Shown here one piece after another: positions 10,337 through 18,803 of a stretch of DNA of 64,000 nucleotides. Location of the stretch: positions 124,001 through 188,000 of the forward strand of contig CANLLF010000002.1 in the NCBI GenBank assembly GCA_947491935.1. Direction: 5' to 3'. Made by a program: the position numbers and the translations under genes. Under the pieces are notes generated by a model. That model did not search any database, had not been told where the DNA came from, and saw nothing but the letters and a program-made list of their open reading frames with translations. The first letter of the stretch is position 1. Every line of letters begins with the position of its first letter. The DNA is from an uncultured Roseicyclus sp. Lineage in GTDB: Bacteria > Pseudomonadota > Alphaproteobacteria > Rhodobacterales > Rhodobacteraceae.

Positions 10337-11709
10337 CCGATGGCACCCTCATCACGCTGTTGTCCCTGGGCGTCACCGCTCTGTTCATGCTTGGCGTGCC
10401 TGTTTTCCTGGTGATCGGCTATTGGGTCATCGGCATGTCGTTCCTGCTCGGTCTGCCGCTCGACAATATCGCCGCCGCCCTGTCGCGCGTTTTCACCGAT
10501 GGCTTTGCGCTGCTGGCGATGCCGCTGTTCATTCTGACGGGGGACCTCATCAACCGGTCCGGCATTGCCCGAAGGCTTACCGACTACGCGTATGCCTGCC
10601 TCGGATGGATCCGGGGCGGGCTGGCGATGGCCGCGCTTGGTGCGTGTGGCTTGTTCGCGGCGATCTCGGGATCGAATTCGGCCACTACGGCCACGATCGG
10701 TTCAATGCTGCATCCAGAAATGGTCAAGGGCGGCTATGACGAACGCTTCTCGGCCGCCACCGCGGCCGCCGGCGGTACCGTGGGCATCATCATCCCGCCG
10801 TCGATCATCTTCATCGTCTACGGCTTCCTGATGAACCTGCCGATCTCCGACCTGTTCGTTGCAGGGATCATCCCCGGTACGCTCATGGTTCTGGCGATGA
10901 TGACCGCCTGTTTCATCGTATGCTTCAAGAACAAATGGGGCCACATCATCAACCTTAACATCATTCGCGTGATGAAAACCGGCGTCGGTGCATGGTTGGG
11001 CTTCTTTGCCATAGGTCTTGTGCTCTGGGGCATCTACACCGGCAAGTTTTCCCCGACCGAGGCGGCCGGTGTGACCGTGGGCTTCTGCGTGATCGTGGGC
11101 TTCCTTTGCCTGGCCATCACCAAGCTCATCTCCCTCAGTCGGCCGGAATTTGCGGAACGCGAAGAGCGCCCGGTGGATGAGCGCAGCTTCGGGGGCATGT
11201 TGGTCGTGAACGGTTTCGGCCCGCTGGAACTGCCGTCCATCACGATGCGTTCCGCCCAGATCACCGGCATTCTTGCGCCGCTGATTGCCGTTTCGGTGGT
11301 CATGCAGCAAATCCTTTCGGTTCTGGGGGCGCAGGCGTTCCTGACGGACTTTGTCACCTCGATGGGCGGCTATTATGCGGTGCTGTTTACCGCGATGGCC
11401 ATCGTGTTCGTTTGCGGCATGGTTCTGGAAAGCTTACCGGTGACAATCATCCTCGCGCCCATTCTTGCGCCGATTGCCCATGATATCGGGGTGGAACCCG
11501 TGCAGTTCGCGGTGATCTTCCTGGTCGGCGCCTCGATCGGGTTTATTACACCACCCTACGGCCTCAACCTATATGTGGCGTCGGGTGTGACAGGTGTTCC
11601 GTACTTCAAGTTGCTCCGCTACACATGGCCCTATCTGATCGCGCTGATCTCGATCTGGATCATCGTGGCGCTGGTGCCGTCGTTGTCGACGATGCTGCTG
11701 CCGGAATAA
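10333..11709 (+). CDS. TRAP transporter large permease (DctM family)
   Basis: A 458-residue, highly hydrophobic transport subunit with about a dozen membrane segments and the DctM landmarks GLFAAISGSNSATTATIGSM, GGTVGIIIPPSIIFIVYG and GFITPPYGLNLYV. It forms the ion-coupled channel for the tripartite system. The start overlaps the small permease stop. At 458 residues it is slightly longer than many DctM proteins, because of a charged loop around residues 270-300 (REERPVDERSFGG). Confidence 0.92.
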   Translation: MTDGTLITLLSLGVTALFMLGVPVFLVIGYWVIGMSFLLGLPLDNIAAALSRVFTDGFALLAMPLFILTGDLINRSGIARRLTDYAYACLGWIRGGLAMAALGACGLFAAISGSNSATTATIGSMLHPEMVKGGYDERFSAATAAAGGTVGIIIPPSIIFIVYGFLMNLPISDLFVAGIIPGTLMVLAMMTACFIVCFKNKWGHIINLNIIRVMKTGVGAWLGFFAIGLVLWGIYTGKFSPTEAAGVTVGFCVIVGFLCLAITKLISLSRPEFAEREERPVDERSFGGMLVVNGFGPLELPSITMRSAQITGILAPLIAVSVVMQQILSVLGAQAFLTDFVTSMGGYYAVLFTAMAIVFVCGMVLESLPVTIILAPILAPIAHDIGVEPVQFAVIFLVGASIGFITPPYGLNLYVASGVTGVPYFKLLRYTWPYLIALISIWIIVALVPSLSTMLLPE

Positions 11710-11723
11710 CGAGGAGGCCGTCG

Positions 11724-12509
11724 ATGGACGGGGAGAGTCCGAAAGAGACGATACCCACCAATCTTCGATTGTTGCTTGTCTTGGAAGAAGTGGCCCGGTC
11801 CGGTGTGCCGATCACGCCAACCGAGGTGAATGCAAAACTGGAGCTGCCGAAACCGACGATCCATCGCCTTTTCGCCACCTTGGAAGAAGAGGGATTCTTA
11901 CAGCGCGACATGGACGGGCGGACCTATTCGCCCGGCCCCAGAATGCGTATCCTTGCGGCCAGCACGCTGTCCTCGCTGCGTATCCGAACGGCGCGCCAGG
12001 CGATCCTGAAACGGTTGAGTACTGAGATCGGCGAGACCTGCAACATCGCCCTGCCGGACCGGGACGCGATGATCTATCTTGAGCGGGTCGAGACGGAATG
12101 GCCGCTGCGTATACAACTCCCGCAAGGCACCCGCGTTCCGCTGCACTGCACGGCAAGCGGCAAGCTCTACCTCAGCACTCTTGCGCCCAATCACCTGCTG
12201 CGGTTTCTCAACGCGATCGAGTTGGACCGGCATACCGAGAACACAATTACAGATCGGGATGCCCTGATGGCCGAACTCGACGTGATACAGCAGCAGGGCT
12301 ATTCGCTGGACCGCGAGGAATTCATGCCCAGTATGATCGCTGTGGCGGTGCCCGTTCTCGATAGCAATGACCGATTGATGGCGACGCTTGCATTTCACGC
12401 ACCCACCCAACGCTTCGATATCGACCGCGCGCTCGAACATCTGGAGGCGCTGCGCACGGCATCCGGTGAATTGAGCCTGTTGATTTCGAGCGAAGAGGCG
12501 CCCGTCTGA
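11724..12509 (+). CDS. IclR-family transcriptional regulator
   Basis: A 261-residue regulator with an N-terminal winged helix-turn-helix (about 15-75; PITPTEVNAKLELPKPTIHRLFATLEEEGFL) and a C-terminal IclR effector domain (about 90-250; LPQGTRVPLHCTASGKLYLS). The start at 11724 has GAGGAGG 7 bp upstream; longer in-frame extensions would run back into the permease gene. It is 14 bp after the TRAP large permease, so it is probably in the same transcript and controls this locus, perhaps from the gap at 8155-8277. It is convergent with nagA. Confidence 0.9.
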   Translation: MDGESPKETIPTNLRLLLVLEEVARSGVPITPTEVNAKLELPKPTIHRLFATLEEEGFLQRDMDGRTYSPGPRMRILAASTLSSLRIRTARQAILKRLSTEIGETCNIALPDRDAMIYLERVETEWPLRIQLPQGTRVPLHCTASGKLYLSTLAPNHLLRFLNAIELDRHTENTITDRDALMAELDVIQQQGYSLDREEFMPSMIAVAVPVLDSNDRLMATLAFHAPTQRFDIDRALEHLEALRTASGELSLLISSEEAPV

Positions 12510-12570
12510 CGAGGTTGGCGCGATGTGTCAGAGATTTGCCTGGTCTACAGCGCGGGCCTGAACTCAAACA

Positions 12571-13725
12571 TCAAACGATGCGTCGGCCACCCTGCCAGAT
12601 CGCGGCGCATGTTGGTGCATCCGGCTCTATGTGCAAGACGTCCGCCCGCGCGCCCGGCTTCAAAGTGCCGATTTCATCCGCGACACCTGCCACAGCCGCG
12701 GGGTGGCCCGTGGCCATGGCAAGCGCCGTTTCCTCGCTCACATGGCCCCAGCCGCTCAGGTTTCTTGTGGCTTGCAACAGGTCAAGGTCCGCGCCCGCCA
12801 GTGTTCCGTCCTCAAGCGTCAACCGCCCCTTGCTGCGCCGGACCGTGCGGCCATTTATCGTGAAGTTATCCTGTTTCGATCCTGCGAGCGCCATTGCGTC
12901 GCTCACCAGAAAGATCACGCCGGGGCCGTTCTTCGCGGCCAAAGCGGCGCGGATCGTTGCCGGATGCACATGGATTCCATCGGCGATAAGCCCCGCGGAT
13001 AAGGATCCATCCGCAAGTGCGGCCCCCACAAGGCCCGGCTCACGGTTGCCCAACTGGCTCATGGCATTGAACAGATGCGTTACGCAACGCGCACCCGCCG
13101 TAGAGGCCGCGTAACACGTGGCGTAGTCCGCATCGCTGTGACCGAGCGATACCAGCACACCGGACCTTGCAAGCGTTGCAATCTGATCTGGCGTCACGGT
13201 CTCGGCCGCCAGCGTGACCTTCAGAAGCGGCAGCCGGTTCGCCGCGTCGCACAGCAAGTCAAGGTCGCTGTCTTCCATCTTCCGGATCAGGGCGGGATCG
13301 TGAGCGCCTTTGCGCGGGATGGATAAATGGGGCCCTTCCAGATGCAACCCGATGATCCCCGGAATGCCGCCTTCAATTGCATCCGCGACCGCGTCGATTG
13401 CGGCCTCGACGCGCGCGGGCGTGTCGGTGATCAAGGTCGGCAGGATCGATGTCGCGCCCAATCTCGCATGGGCGGTGGCCATGATTTGCAATGCCGCGAC
13501 GCTTTGATCGTCGTTGAACATCACGCCGCCGCCGCCATTCACCTGCAGATCCACAAAGCCAGGTGACAGGATTCCGCCGTTCAGGTGGATCACCTCGGCA
13601 TCGGTGGGGATCTCTTCCTCCGGCACCACAGCCTCGACGCGGGCACCCTCCATGACCAGCGCGCAATCCGAGTGCATGTAGGCCCCGTCGAAGATGCGGG
13701 CTCCTGTCAACGCGGTGCCGGTCAT
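12571..13725 (-). CDS. nagA: N-acetylglucosamine-6-phosphate deacetylase
   Basis: A 384-residue amidohydrolase converting N-acetylglucosamine 6-phosphate to glucosamine 6-phosphate and acetate. Family motifs seen are SPGFVDLQVNGGGGVMFND, the metal-ligand region GLHLEGPHLSIPRKGAHD, SLGHSDADY, CVTHLFNAMSQLGNREPG, and the catalytic-Asp segment FLVSDAMALAG. The length matches NagA. It overlaps the preceding SIS gene by 4 bp and is last in the minus-strand operon kinase-GntR-SIS-nagA. Confidence 0.95.
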   Translation of the reverse strand: MTGTALTGARIFDGAYMHSDCALVMEGARVEAVVPEEEIPTDAEVIHLNGGILSPGFVDLQVNGGGGVMFNDDQSVAALQIMATAHARLGATSILPTLITDTPARVEAAIDAVADAIEGGIPGIIGLHLEGPHLSIPRKGAHDPALIRKMEDSDLDLLCDAANRLPLLKVTLAAETVTPDQIATLARSGVLVSLGHSDADYATCYAASTAGARCVTHLFNAMSQLGNREPGLVGAALADGSLSAGLIADGIHVHPATIRAALAAKNGPGVIFLVSDAMALAGSKQDNFTINGRTVRRSKGRLTLEDGTLAGADLDLLQATRNLSGWGHVSEETALAMATGHPAAVAGVADEIGTLKPGARADVLHIEPDAPTCAAIWQGGRRIV

Positions 13726-14753
13726 ACCGTTTCCGTCACCTTCTTGAGGTGTCGGGGCGCGTCGGGGTTGATGCCGCGCTCACCGGCCACCTTCTCGATC
13801 ATCGCGTAAAACGAGACGATCAGTGCGATGGGGTCGGTTAATCCGTGGCCCGTGCGCACGAAGGGCAACGCCGTGGCGCTCTTCGCCCGAGCAGACGTGA
13901 TGAAAACATTCGCGCCCTTGGCGGCGATCTGATCCGCGACCTCGACCACGGACGCCTCCGACGCATCACCGCTGGCCAGGCACAGGATCGGAAAGCCGGA
14001 TCCGACGATGGAGACGGGGCCGTGAAGGACCTCGGCGCTGGAATAGCTTTCAGCGTGAATCTGGCAGGTTTCCTTAAACTTCAACGCCGCCTCGTTCGAC
14101 ATGGCCCATGATGGGCCACGCCCAAGCGTGAACAGCGATGGTGCCGCGCCAATTGCGCTGCGCAGATCCGGCCAATCCAGCGCGGTGGCCTGATTGAGCG
14201 TGTCCGGTAAGGCCTGAAGGGCCGCCCGCAACCTGTCGTCGTCCCGCCACTCGGCAAGCAGGATCAAACCCGCCACCGCGGAGGTTACGAACGTTTTCGT
14301 CGCCGCAACGCTGCGCTCGGGCCCGGCATGGATGTCGATGGTGCGATGGGCGGCTTCGGCCAACGGAGAGGACGCGTCATTGGTGATCGCGATGGCGAAA
14401 CTGCCGCCGTCTGCTGCCGCGCGGGTCATCGCCACGATGTCCGGGCTTTTGCCCGACTGGGACACCGACAGGCTGATGGACTGGTCGAGATTCAGCGGCG
14501 CCCCGTAGATCGACGCCACCGATGGGCCGATGGACGCTACAGGCAGGCCCAGTTCCAGTTCGAACGCGTATTTCAGGAAGGTGCAGGCGTGATCTGAGGA
14601 GCCGCGCGCCACCGTCACCGCAAAGCGCGGTTCCGTTTCACGTGCGGCTGTTGCGATTTCGCTGATAGCGGCGGCCCCCCGTGTCAGGAGCCGGTCAACC
14701 GCGCCGGGGATTTCGAGAACCTCCTGGCGCATCTGTGTCGGGGTGTCGGTCAT
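13722..14753 (-). CDS. SIS-domain sugar isomerase/deaminase (putative glucosamine-6-phosphate deaminase, NagB-II type)
   Basis: A 343-residue protein with two SIS phosphosugar-binding domains (about 40-175 and 200-330), like the isomerase half of GlmS but without the glutaminase domain. Motifs include VTVARGSSDHACTFLKYAFE, SLSVSQSGKSPDIV and the second-domain LHGPVSIV segment. Stand-alone proteins of this type next to nagA act as glucosamine-6-phosphate deaminase (NagB-II), yielding fructose 6-phosphate, and no NagB-I is visible here. AgaS-like activity on galactosamine is the main alternative. Confidence 0.85.
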   Translation of the reverse strand: MTDTPTQMRQEVLEIPGAVDRLLTRGAAAISEIATAARETEPRFAVTVARGSSDHACTFLKYAFELELGLPVASIGPSVASIYGAPLNLDQSISLSVSQSGKSPDIVAMTRAAADGGSFAIAITNDASSPLAEAAHRTIDIHAGPERSVAATKTFVTSAVAGLILLAEWRDDDRLRAALQALPDTLNQATALDWPDLRSAIGAAPSLFTLGRGPSWAMSNEAALKFKETCQIHAESYSSAEVLHGPVSIVGSGFPILCLASGDASEASVVEVADQIAAKGANVFITSARAKSATALPFVRTGHGLTDPIALIVSFYAMIEKVAGERGINPDAPRHLKKVTETV

Positions 14754-14767
14754 GGCAGGCAGCCTTT

Positions 14768-15517
14768 CTAAAGGCGCAGTTCAGCTACGAAATCGTAGGC
14801 GTCACCGCGATAGATGGATTTGACGAATTCGATCACCCGGCCCGAGGCTAGGTGTGACAGGCGTTCGATTTTCAGGCCGGCCGCCCCTTCCGGAACGCCA
14901 AGAAGGGCTGCGTCGTCTTCGCCCAGATTGATTGCAGAGATCTTTTGAACTGCCGACACAGGCCGATTTCCCGCGCGCTCCAACACGTCGTAGAGCGACG
15001 ACGTCACCTCCAGCGGATTGGGCAGGATATCGGTCGGCAGCGAGGCGCGCTCGATGGCCAAGGGTCGGCCATCGGCCATCCGCAAACGGGCCAGGCGTGA
15101 AACGGACGCGCCGGGCGCGAGGGTAAGGGTCTCGACCTCATCGGCGGAGGGAAGGCACACGCTTTGCTCAAGCATCCGGACCTCGGTGGTCATGCCGCGC
15201 CGGGCCATATCTTCGGAGAACGACGTCAGCTGCGACAGGCTTTGTTGCAGCCGCTCGGCCTTTTCGGTGACGAAGGACCCTGAGCCTTGGCGCTGGACAA
15301 TATCGCCGCTGTCGACCAACGCCTGAATGGCCTTGCGCACGGTCACGCGGGACAGATCGGTCAGATGTCCCAATTCCCGTTCAGAAGGGAGGGCACTTCC
15401 CGGCGCAAGGATGCCGGATTCGATTGCCGCGCTGAGCCGTTCGCGGAGTTGCAGGTAGCGCGGGCCGGATCCGGATTCGATGGGCGGCCCGTCTTTCAGG
15501 AAGTCGGTGATGGTCAT
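14768..15517 (-). CDS. GntR-family regulator with UTRA effector domain (amino-sugar operon regulator)
   Basis: A 249-residue regulator with an N-terminal GntR winged helix (about 18-88; LAPGSALPSERELGHLTDLSRVTVRKAIQALVDSG) and a C-terminal UTRA ligand domain (about 105-245) of the HutC/NagR class, which often binds phosphorylated amino sugars. Its start overlaps the kinase stop by 4 bp, so regulator and enzymes are co-expressed. The likely target is the divergent region 16396-16553. Confidence 0.9.
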   Translation of the reverse strand: MTITDFLKDGPPIESGSGPRYLQLRERLSAAIESGILAPGSALPSERELGHLTDLSRVTVRKAIQALVDSGDIVQRQGSGSFVTEKAERLQQSLSQLTSFSEDMARRGMTTEVRMLEQSVCLPSADEVETLTLAPGASVSRLARLRMADGRPLAIERASLPTDILPNPLEVTSSLYDVLERAGNRPVSAVQKISAINLGEDDAALLGVPEGAAGLKIERLSHLASGRVIEFVKSIYRGDAYDFVAELRL

Positions 15518-16395
15518 GCCAGTTCCCCTGTTTGGGCGAAGTCAGCCGCGAGCATCAACGCGCCATCCAGTGCGGAGCCTTTAGGGGGCGTGAGATAGTC
15601 GGCGATCTCGCGCGGAAGGAACGGCGCATAATGCGGGGCGAGGCCACCGATGGGGCAGATCGGCTCGCCCGCGCGCCAGCCAAGATGGTCGAGATGTTCC
15701 GAGATGACGGCGGCGCCGCTTTGCATTAGGGCCGTCCCTTGGGCGTCACCGGCCGCGGCCGCTGCGACGATACGCGGCGCGAAGGCGGCAAAATCGGCGG
15801 GTGCCGCAGTCTTTGCGAAAGCTACGATGCCTCGTGCGCCCCTCAAGTCTGACAGGGTGGCGTCGGTCAAGGTAGAGGGTTCGGCAAGGCCATCTTGCGT
15901 GGATAGGGTGCGCCTGAGAAGCGCGCGCCCGAGCCATGCGCCGGAGGCTTCGTCGGCCAGTTCAAACCCCCATCCGCCGATCAGGCGGGTGTACCCGTTG
16001 GCGTGTCGTCCGAAAAAGGAACCGGTGCCAAGGCCGACAACGCAGCCGTCAGCGGCCCCCAACGCGCCCACAAGGGCGGTCCGCCGATCATCCTCGACCC
16101 GCGCCTGATCGAGCGGGAGGGCAGAGGCGATGTCGCGTGCGTCGTCAGTGTCCACCACGCCGGCTAGGCCAAGGAAGGTCGGGCAATCTTGCAAGCCGTC
16201 TGGAGCCAATCCCGTTTTGCTCCACAGCGCTGCGAGCCCTTCGGTCAAGGTGGCCAGCGCCCCGGCGCGATCCGACGCCACATTGGCGCTTCCGCGCTCA
16301 ATTTCGACCCGGCCGGATGGGCCGAGCAGGGCAAAGCGGCACCGGGTGCCGCCCCCGTCTACGCCGATCACGGATTGTCTTGGTGCGTGTGTCAT
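15514..16395 (-). CDS. BadF/BadG/BcrA/BcrD-type ATPase, probable N-acetylglucosamine kinase
   Basis: A 293-residue ASKHA-fold kinase with the phosphate-1 motif GVDGGGTRCRFALLG (about 10-24), the second phosphate motif GCVVGLGTGSFFGRH and an adenosine-type motif near PICPIGGLAPHY. In this family the glucosamine/N-acetylglucosamine kinases are the best match by context, since nagA and the SIS protein act on the phosphorylated product. It is first in the four-gene minus-strand operon. Because the importer here is an ABC system rather than a PTS, a cytoplasmic kinase is required for the pathway. Confidence 0.85.
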   Translation of the reverse strand: MTHAPRQSVIGVDGGGTRCRFALLGPSGRVEIERGSANVASDRAGALATLTEGLAALWSKTGLAPDGLQDCPTFLGLAGVVDTDDARDIASALPLDQARVEDDRRTALVGALGAADGCVVGLGTGSFFGRHANGYTRLIGGWGFELADEASGAWLGRALLRRTLSTQDGLAEPSTLTDATLSDLRGARGIVAFAKTAAPADFAAFAPRIVAAAAAGDAQGTALMQSGAAVISEHLDHLGWRAGEPICPIGGLAPHYAPFLPREIADYLTPPKGSALDGALMLAADFAQTGELA

Positions 16396-16553
16396 GATGT
16401 GACCAATACAATACCAGTAAGAAGATTGCCAGACAAAATCTCATCTTTATGGTCCAATTATGCTCCAAAACTGCCAAATGACGAGCGATGAAAGAAAAGA
16501 CTTGGCAGAAAGGTATTAGAAAGGTATCTAAATTGAAACCAAGGGGGATTCGC
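16396..16553. promoter_or_regulatory. Divergent regulatory region of the amino-sugar locus
   Basis: This 158-bp AT-rich gap separates the two divergent amino-sugar transcripts. It holds two direct copies of AGAAAGGTAT (16507-16516 and 16518-16527) spaced exactly 11 bp apart, and the inverted repeat CTGCCAA (16471-16477) / TTGGCAG (16502-16508). GGTATT also occurs on the minus strand near 16410. These are candidate operators for the GntR-UTRA regulator; no canonical NagR palindrome was found. Confidence 0.45.
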
Positions 16554-17447
16554 ATGACACAACGCCGGACAGAGCAACTGCACGAGGCCGCGATAGGTCT
16601 TGATGCTTTGCCGTCGGGTGAGGTGGCTGCGACGCTCGCCCGAGGGCAGATTGACGGGCTGGCTGTCATTGGCGGCGCCACGGCAGACCTGGCGGAGGCG
16701 GGCGAGCAGATGGCGCACAGCCTGCAAGCTGGCGGGCGGTTGCACTACGTTGCTGCGGGATCATCGGGCTTGATGGCGATGGCAGATGCCTGCGAGCTGG
16801 CCGGAACGTTCGGGATCGAGCCCGCCCAAGTTGCGATTCATATGGCAGGTGGCATCCCGACGGATGCCTCCATGCCCGGCGACACCGAAGATGCTACCGC
16901 GGATGCCGCCAAGGCCGTTGATGCGATGGTGGCAGGGGACACCGCTATTTTGCTCAGTGCATCCGGCTCAACGCCGTTTGTTGTGGAGGTCGCTGAATTG
17001 GCCCGCAAAAGGGGTGTGGCGCTTCTCTGTATCGCGAACACGCCCGGCGCGCCGCTTCTCGAGTTGGCCGATGTGGCGATCTGCCTGCCGACGCCGCCTG
17101 AGGTTTTGGCGGGGTCGACCCGGATGGGCGCAGGCACCGCGCAAAAGGCGGCACTGAACATCATGTCGACCATCATGGGGATGGTGATGGGCCACGTGCA
17201 CGATGGCATGATGGTCAACGTCAAAGCCGACAATGCCAAACTGCGCGCGCGCGCCGCCGGGATGGTGGCGACCATCGCAAAGGTCGACGCCACCACGGCA
17301 GAAACATGCCTTGAAGCCGCCAATGGCGCGGTGAAGCCCGCCGTTCTGATGGCGGTCGGGGCCCAGGATTTGAACGACGCCACCGCCCGCCTTTCGCGGG
17401 CTGATGGCCGCCTTCGTGCCGCGCTTGCGGCCATGACCCGGACCTAA
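16554..17447 (+). CDS. murQ: MurQ-like N-acetylmuramic acid 6-phosphate etherase (SIS family)
   Basis: A 297-residue SIS protein of MurQ length. MurQ splits the lactyl ether of MurNAc 6-phosphate to give GlcNAc 6-phosphate and D-lactate. The MurQ core motif (AAGTSGR..DASECPPTFG in classic members) appears as AAGSSGLMAMADACELAGTFG-like sequence around residues 65-86, keeping the Glu. A second acidic segment, GDTEDATADA (about 105-115), fits the other conserved Glu. AGSTRMGAGTAQKAALN lies in the C-terminal half. The start at 16554 has AAGGGGG directly upstream; an earlier ATG at 16488 lacks a good site. The motif divergence leaves a related etherase/isomerase role open. Confidence 0.75.
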   Translation: MTQRRTEQLHEAAIGLDALPSGEVAATLARGQIDGLAVIGGATADLAEAGEQMAHSLQAGGRLHYVAAGSSGLMAMADACELAGTFGIEPAQVAIHMAGGIPTDASMPGDTEDATADAAKAVDAMVAGDTAILLSASGSTPFVVEVAELARKRGVALLCIANTPGAPLLELADVAICLPTPPEVLAGSTRMGAGTAQKAALNIMSTIMGMVMGHVHDGMMVNVKADNAKLRARAAGMVATIAKVDATTAETCLEAANGAVKPAVLMAVGAQDLNDATARLSRADGRLRAALAAMTRT

Positions 17448-17460
17448 GGGAGGAAACCGA

Positions 17461-18717
17461 ATGTCCAGAACCAAACTCACCGCTGGCCTGTTGGCCACCA
17501 CAATGCTGGTTGGCACTGCTGCATCCGCGCAGGATGTGACGCTGACGATCGAAAGCTGGCGCAATGACGACCTGACGCTGTGGCAGGACGTGATTATCCC
17601 GGCCTTCGAGGCCGAACATCCCGGCATTTCGGTGCAATTCACCCCCTCTGCCCCGGCGGAATACAACGCGGTGCTGAACTCAAAGCTAGATGCGGGCTCC
17701 GCCGGTGATCTGATCACATGCCGTCCGTTTGACGCCTCGCTGGCTCTCTACGAAGCTGGCCATCTGACGGATCTCAGTGATCTGGATGCGATGGCCAACT
17801 TCTCGGACGTGGCGCAATCGGCCTGGCAAACCGATGATGGCTCGGCCACCTTCTGCATGCCGATGGCTTCGGTCATCCACGGCTTCATCTACAACGCTGA
17901 CGCCTTCGCGGAGCTTGGCCTGGAAGAGCCGACAACCGTTGACGAATTTTTCGCCGTGCTCGACGCGATCGAGGAAGATGGCAACTACATCCCCATGGCG
18001 ATGGGCACCGCCGACCAATGGGAAGCGGCCACCATGGGCTACAACAACATCGGTCCGAACTACTGGCGTGGTGAGGAAGGCCGCCTGGCCCTGATCGCAG
18101 GTGAGCAAAGCCTAACGGACCCCGAGTGGGTCGGTCCGCTGGAGCAACTGGCCCGTTGGGGTGACTATCTGGGCCGTGGCTACGAGGCGCAGACCTATCC
18201 TGACAGCCAGAACCTGTTCACCCTTGGTCGCGCGGCCATCTATCCCGCTGGCAGCTGGGAGATTACCGGCTTCAACGCCCAGGCTGATTTCGCCATGGGC
18301 GCGTTTGCCCCTCCGGTTCCGAATGCGGGCGACGAGTGCTACATCTCGGATCACACCGACATCGCCATCGGCCTGAACGCGGCCTCGTCCAATGCGGATG
18401 CGGCGCGCACTTTCCTGAACTGGGTGGGTTCGGCGGAATTTGCCGAAATCTACGCCAACGCCTTGCCCGGCTTCTTCCCGCTCAGCAATGCGGAGGTGAC
18501 GCTTGAGGATCCGCTGGCGCAGGAGATGATTTCCTGGCGCGCAGAGTGTAACAGCTCGATCCGGTCCACATACCAGATCCTGTCACGCGGCACTCCGAAC
18601 CTTGAAAACGAGACGTGGAACGCGTCGGCCCAGGTGATCCGCGGTGCTGAGGCTCCGGCTGACGCTGCCGCCCGCCTGCAGGAAGGCCTCGCCTCCTGGT
18701 ACGAACCACAGCAGTAA
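17461..18717 (+). CDS. Sugar ABC transporter substrate-binding protein (family 1)
   Basis: A 418-residue periplasmic receptor with a Sec signal peptide (about 1-24, ending TAASAQ) and the family-1 extracellular solute-binding fold, with IESWRNDDLTLWQDVIIPAFEAEHPGI at the mature N-terminus and GRAAIYPAGSWEI in the middle. Placed after the murQ-like gene and before two permeases, it probably binds an amino sugar or a small amino-sugar oligomer such as chitobiose or a muropeptide sugar. The ligand is inferred from context only. Confidence 0.9.
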   Translation: MSRTKLTAGLLATTMLVGTAASAQDVTLTIESWRNDDLTLWQDVIIPAFEAEHPGISVQFTPSAPAEYNAVLNSKLDAGSAGDLITCRPFDASLALYEAGHLTDLSDLDAMANFSDVAQSAWQTDDGSATFCMPMASVIHGFIYNADAFAELGLEEPTTVDEFFAVLDAIEEDGNYIPMAMGTADQWEAATMGYNNIGPNYWRGEEGRLALIAGEQSLTDPEWVGPLEQLARWGDYLGRGYEAQTYPDSQNLFTLGRAAIYPAGSWEITGFNAQADFAMGAFAPPVPNAGDECYISDHTDIAIGLNAASSNADAARTFLNWVGSAEFAEIYANALPGFFPLSNAEVTLEDPLAQEMISWRAECNSSIRSTYQILSRGTPNLENETWNASAQVIRGAEAPADAAARLQEGLASWYEPQQ

Positions 18718-18736
18718 CCCTCCATTTACTGCGATC

Positions 18737-18768
18737 GTGATCCGGGCGGCAACGTTCGCCCGGATCAC
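18737..18768 (+). terminator. Perfect 12-bp hairpin between binding-protein and permease genes
   Basis: GTGATCCGGGCG (18737-18748) and CGCCCGGATCAC (18757-18768) pair perfectly across an 8-nt loop, with no T-tract after it. Its place between receptor and first permease matches the partial terminators or mRNA-stabilising stems found in many ABC importer operons, which give excess binding protein. Confidence 0.6.
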
Positions 18769-18803
18769 CACTAAACTCACCTGAACCTGATCCGGAGGCT
18801 GTC

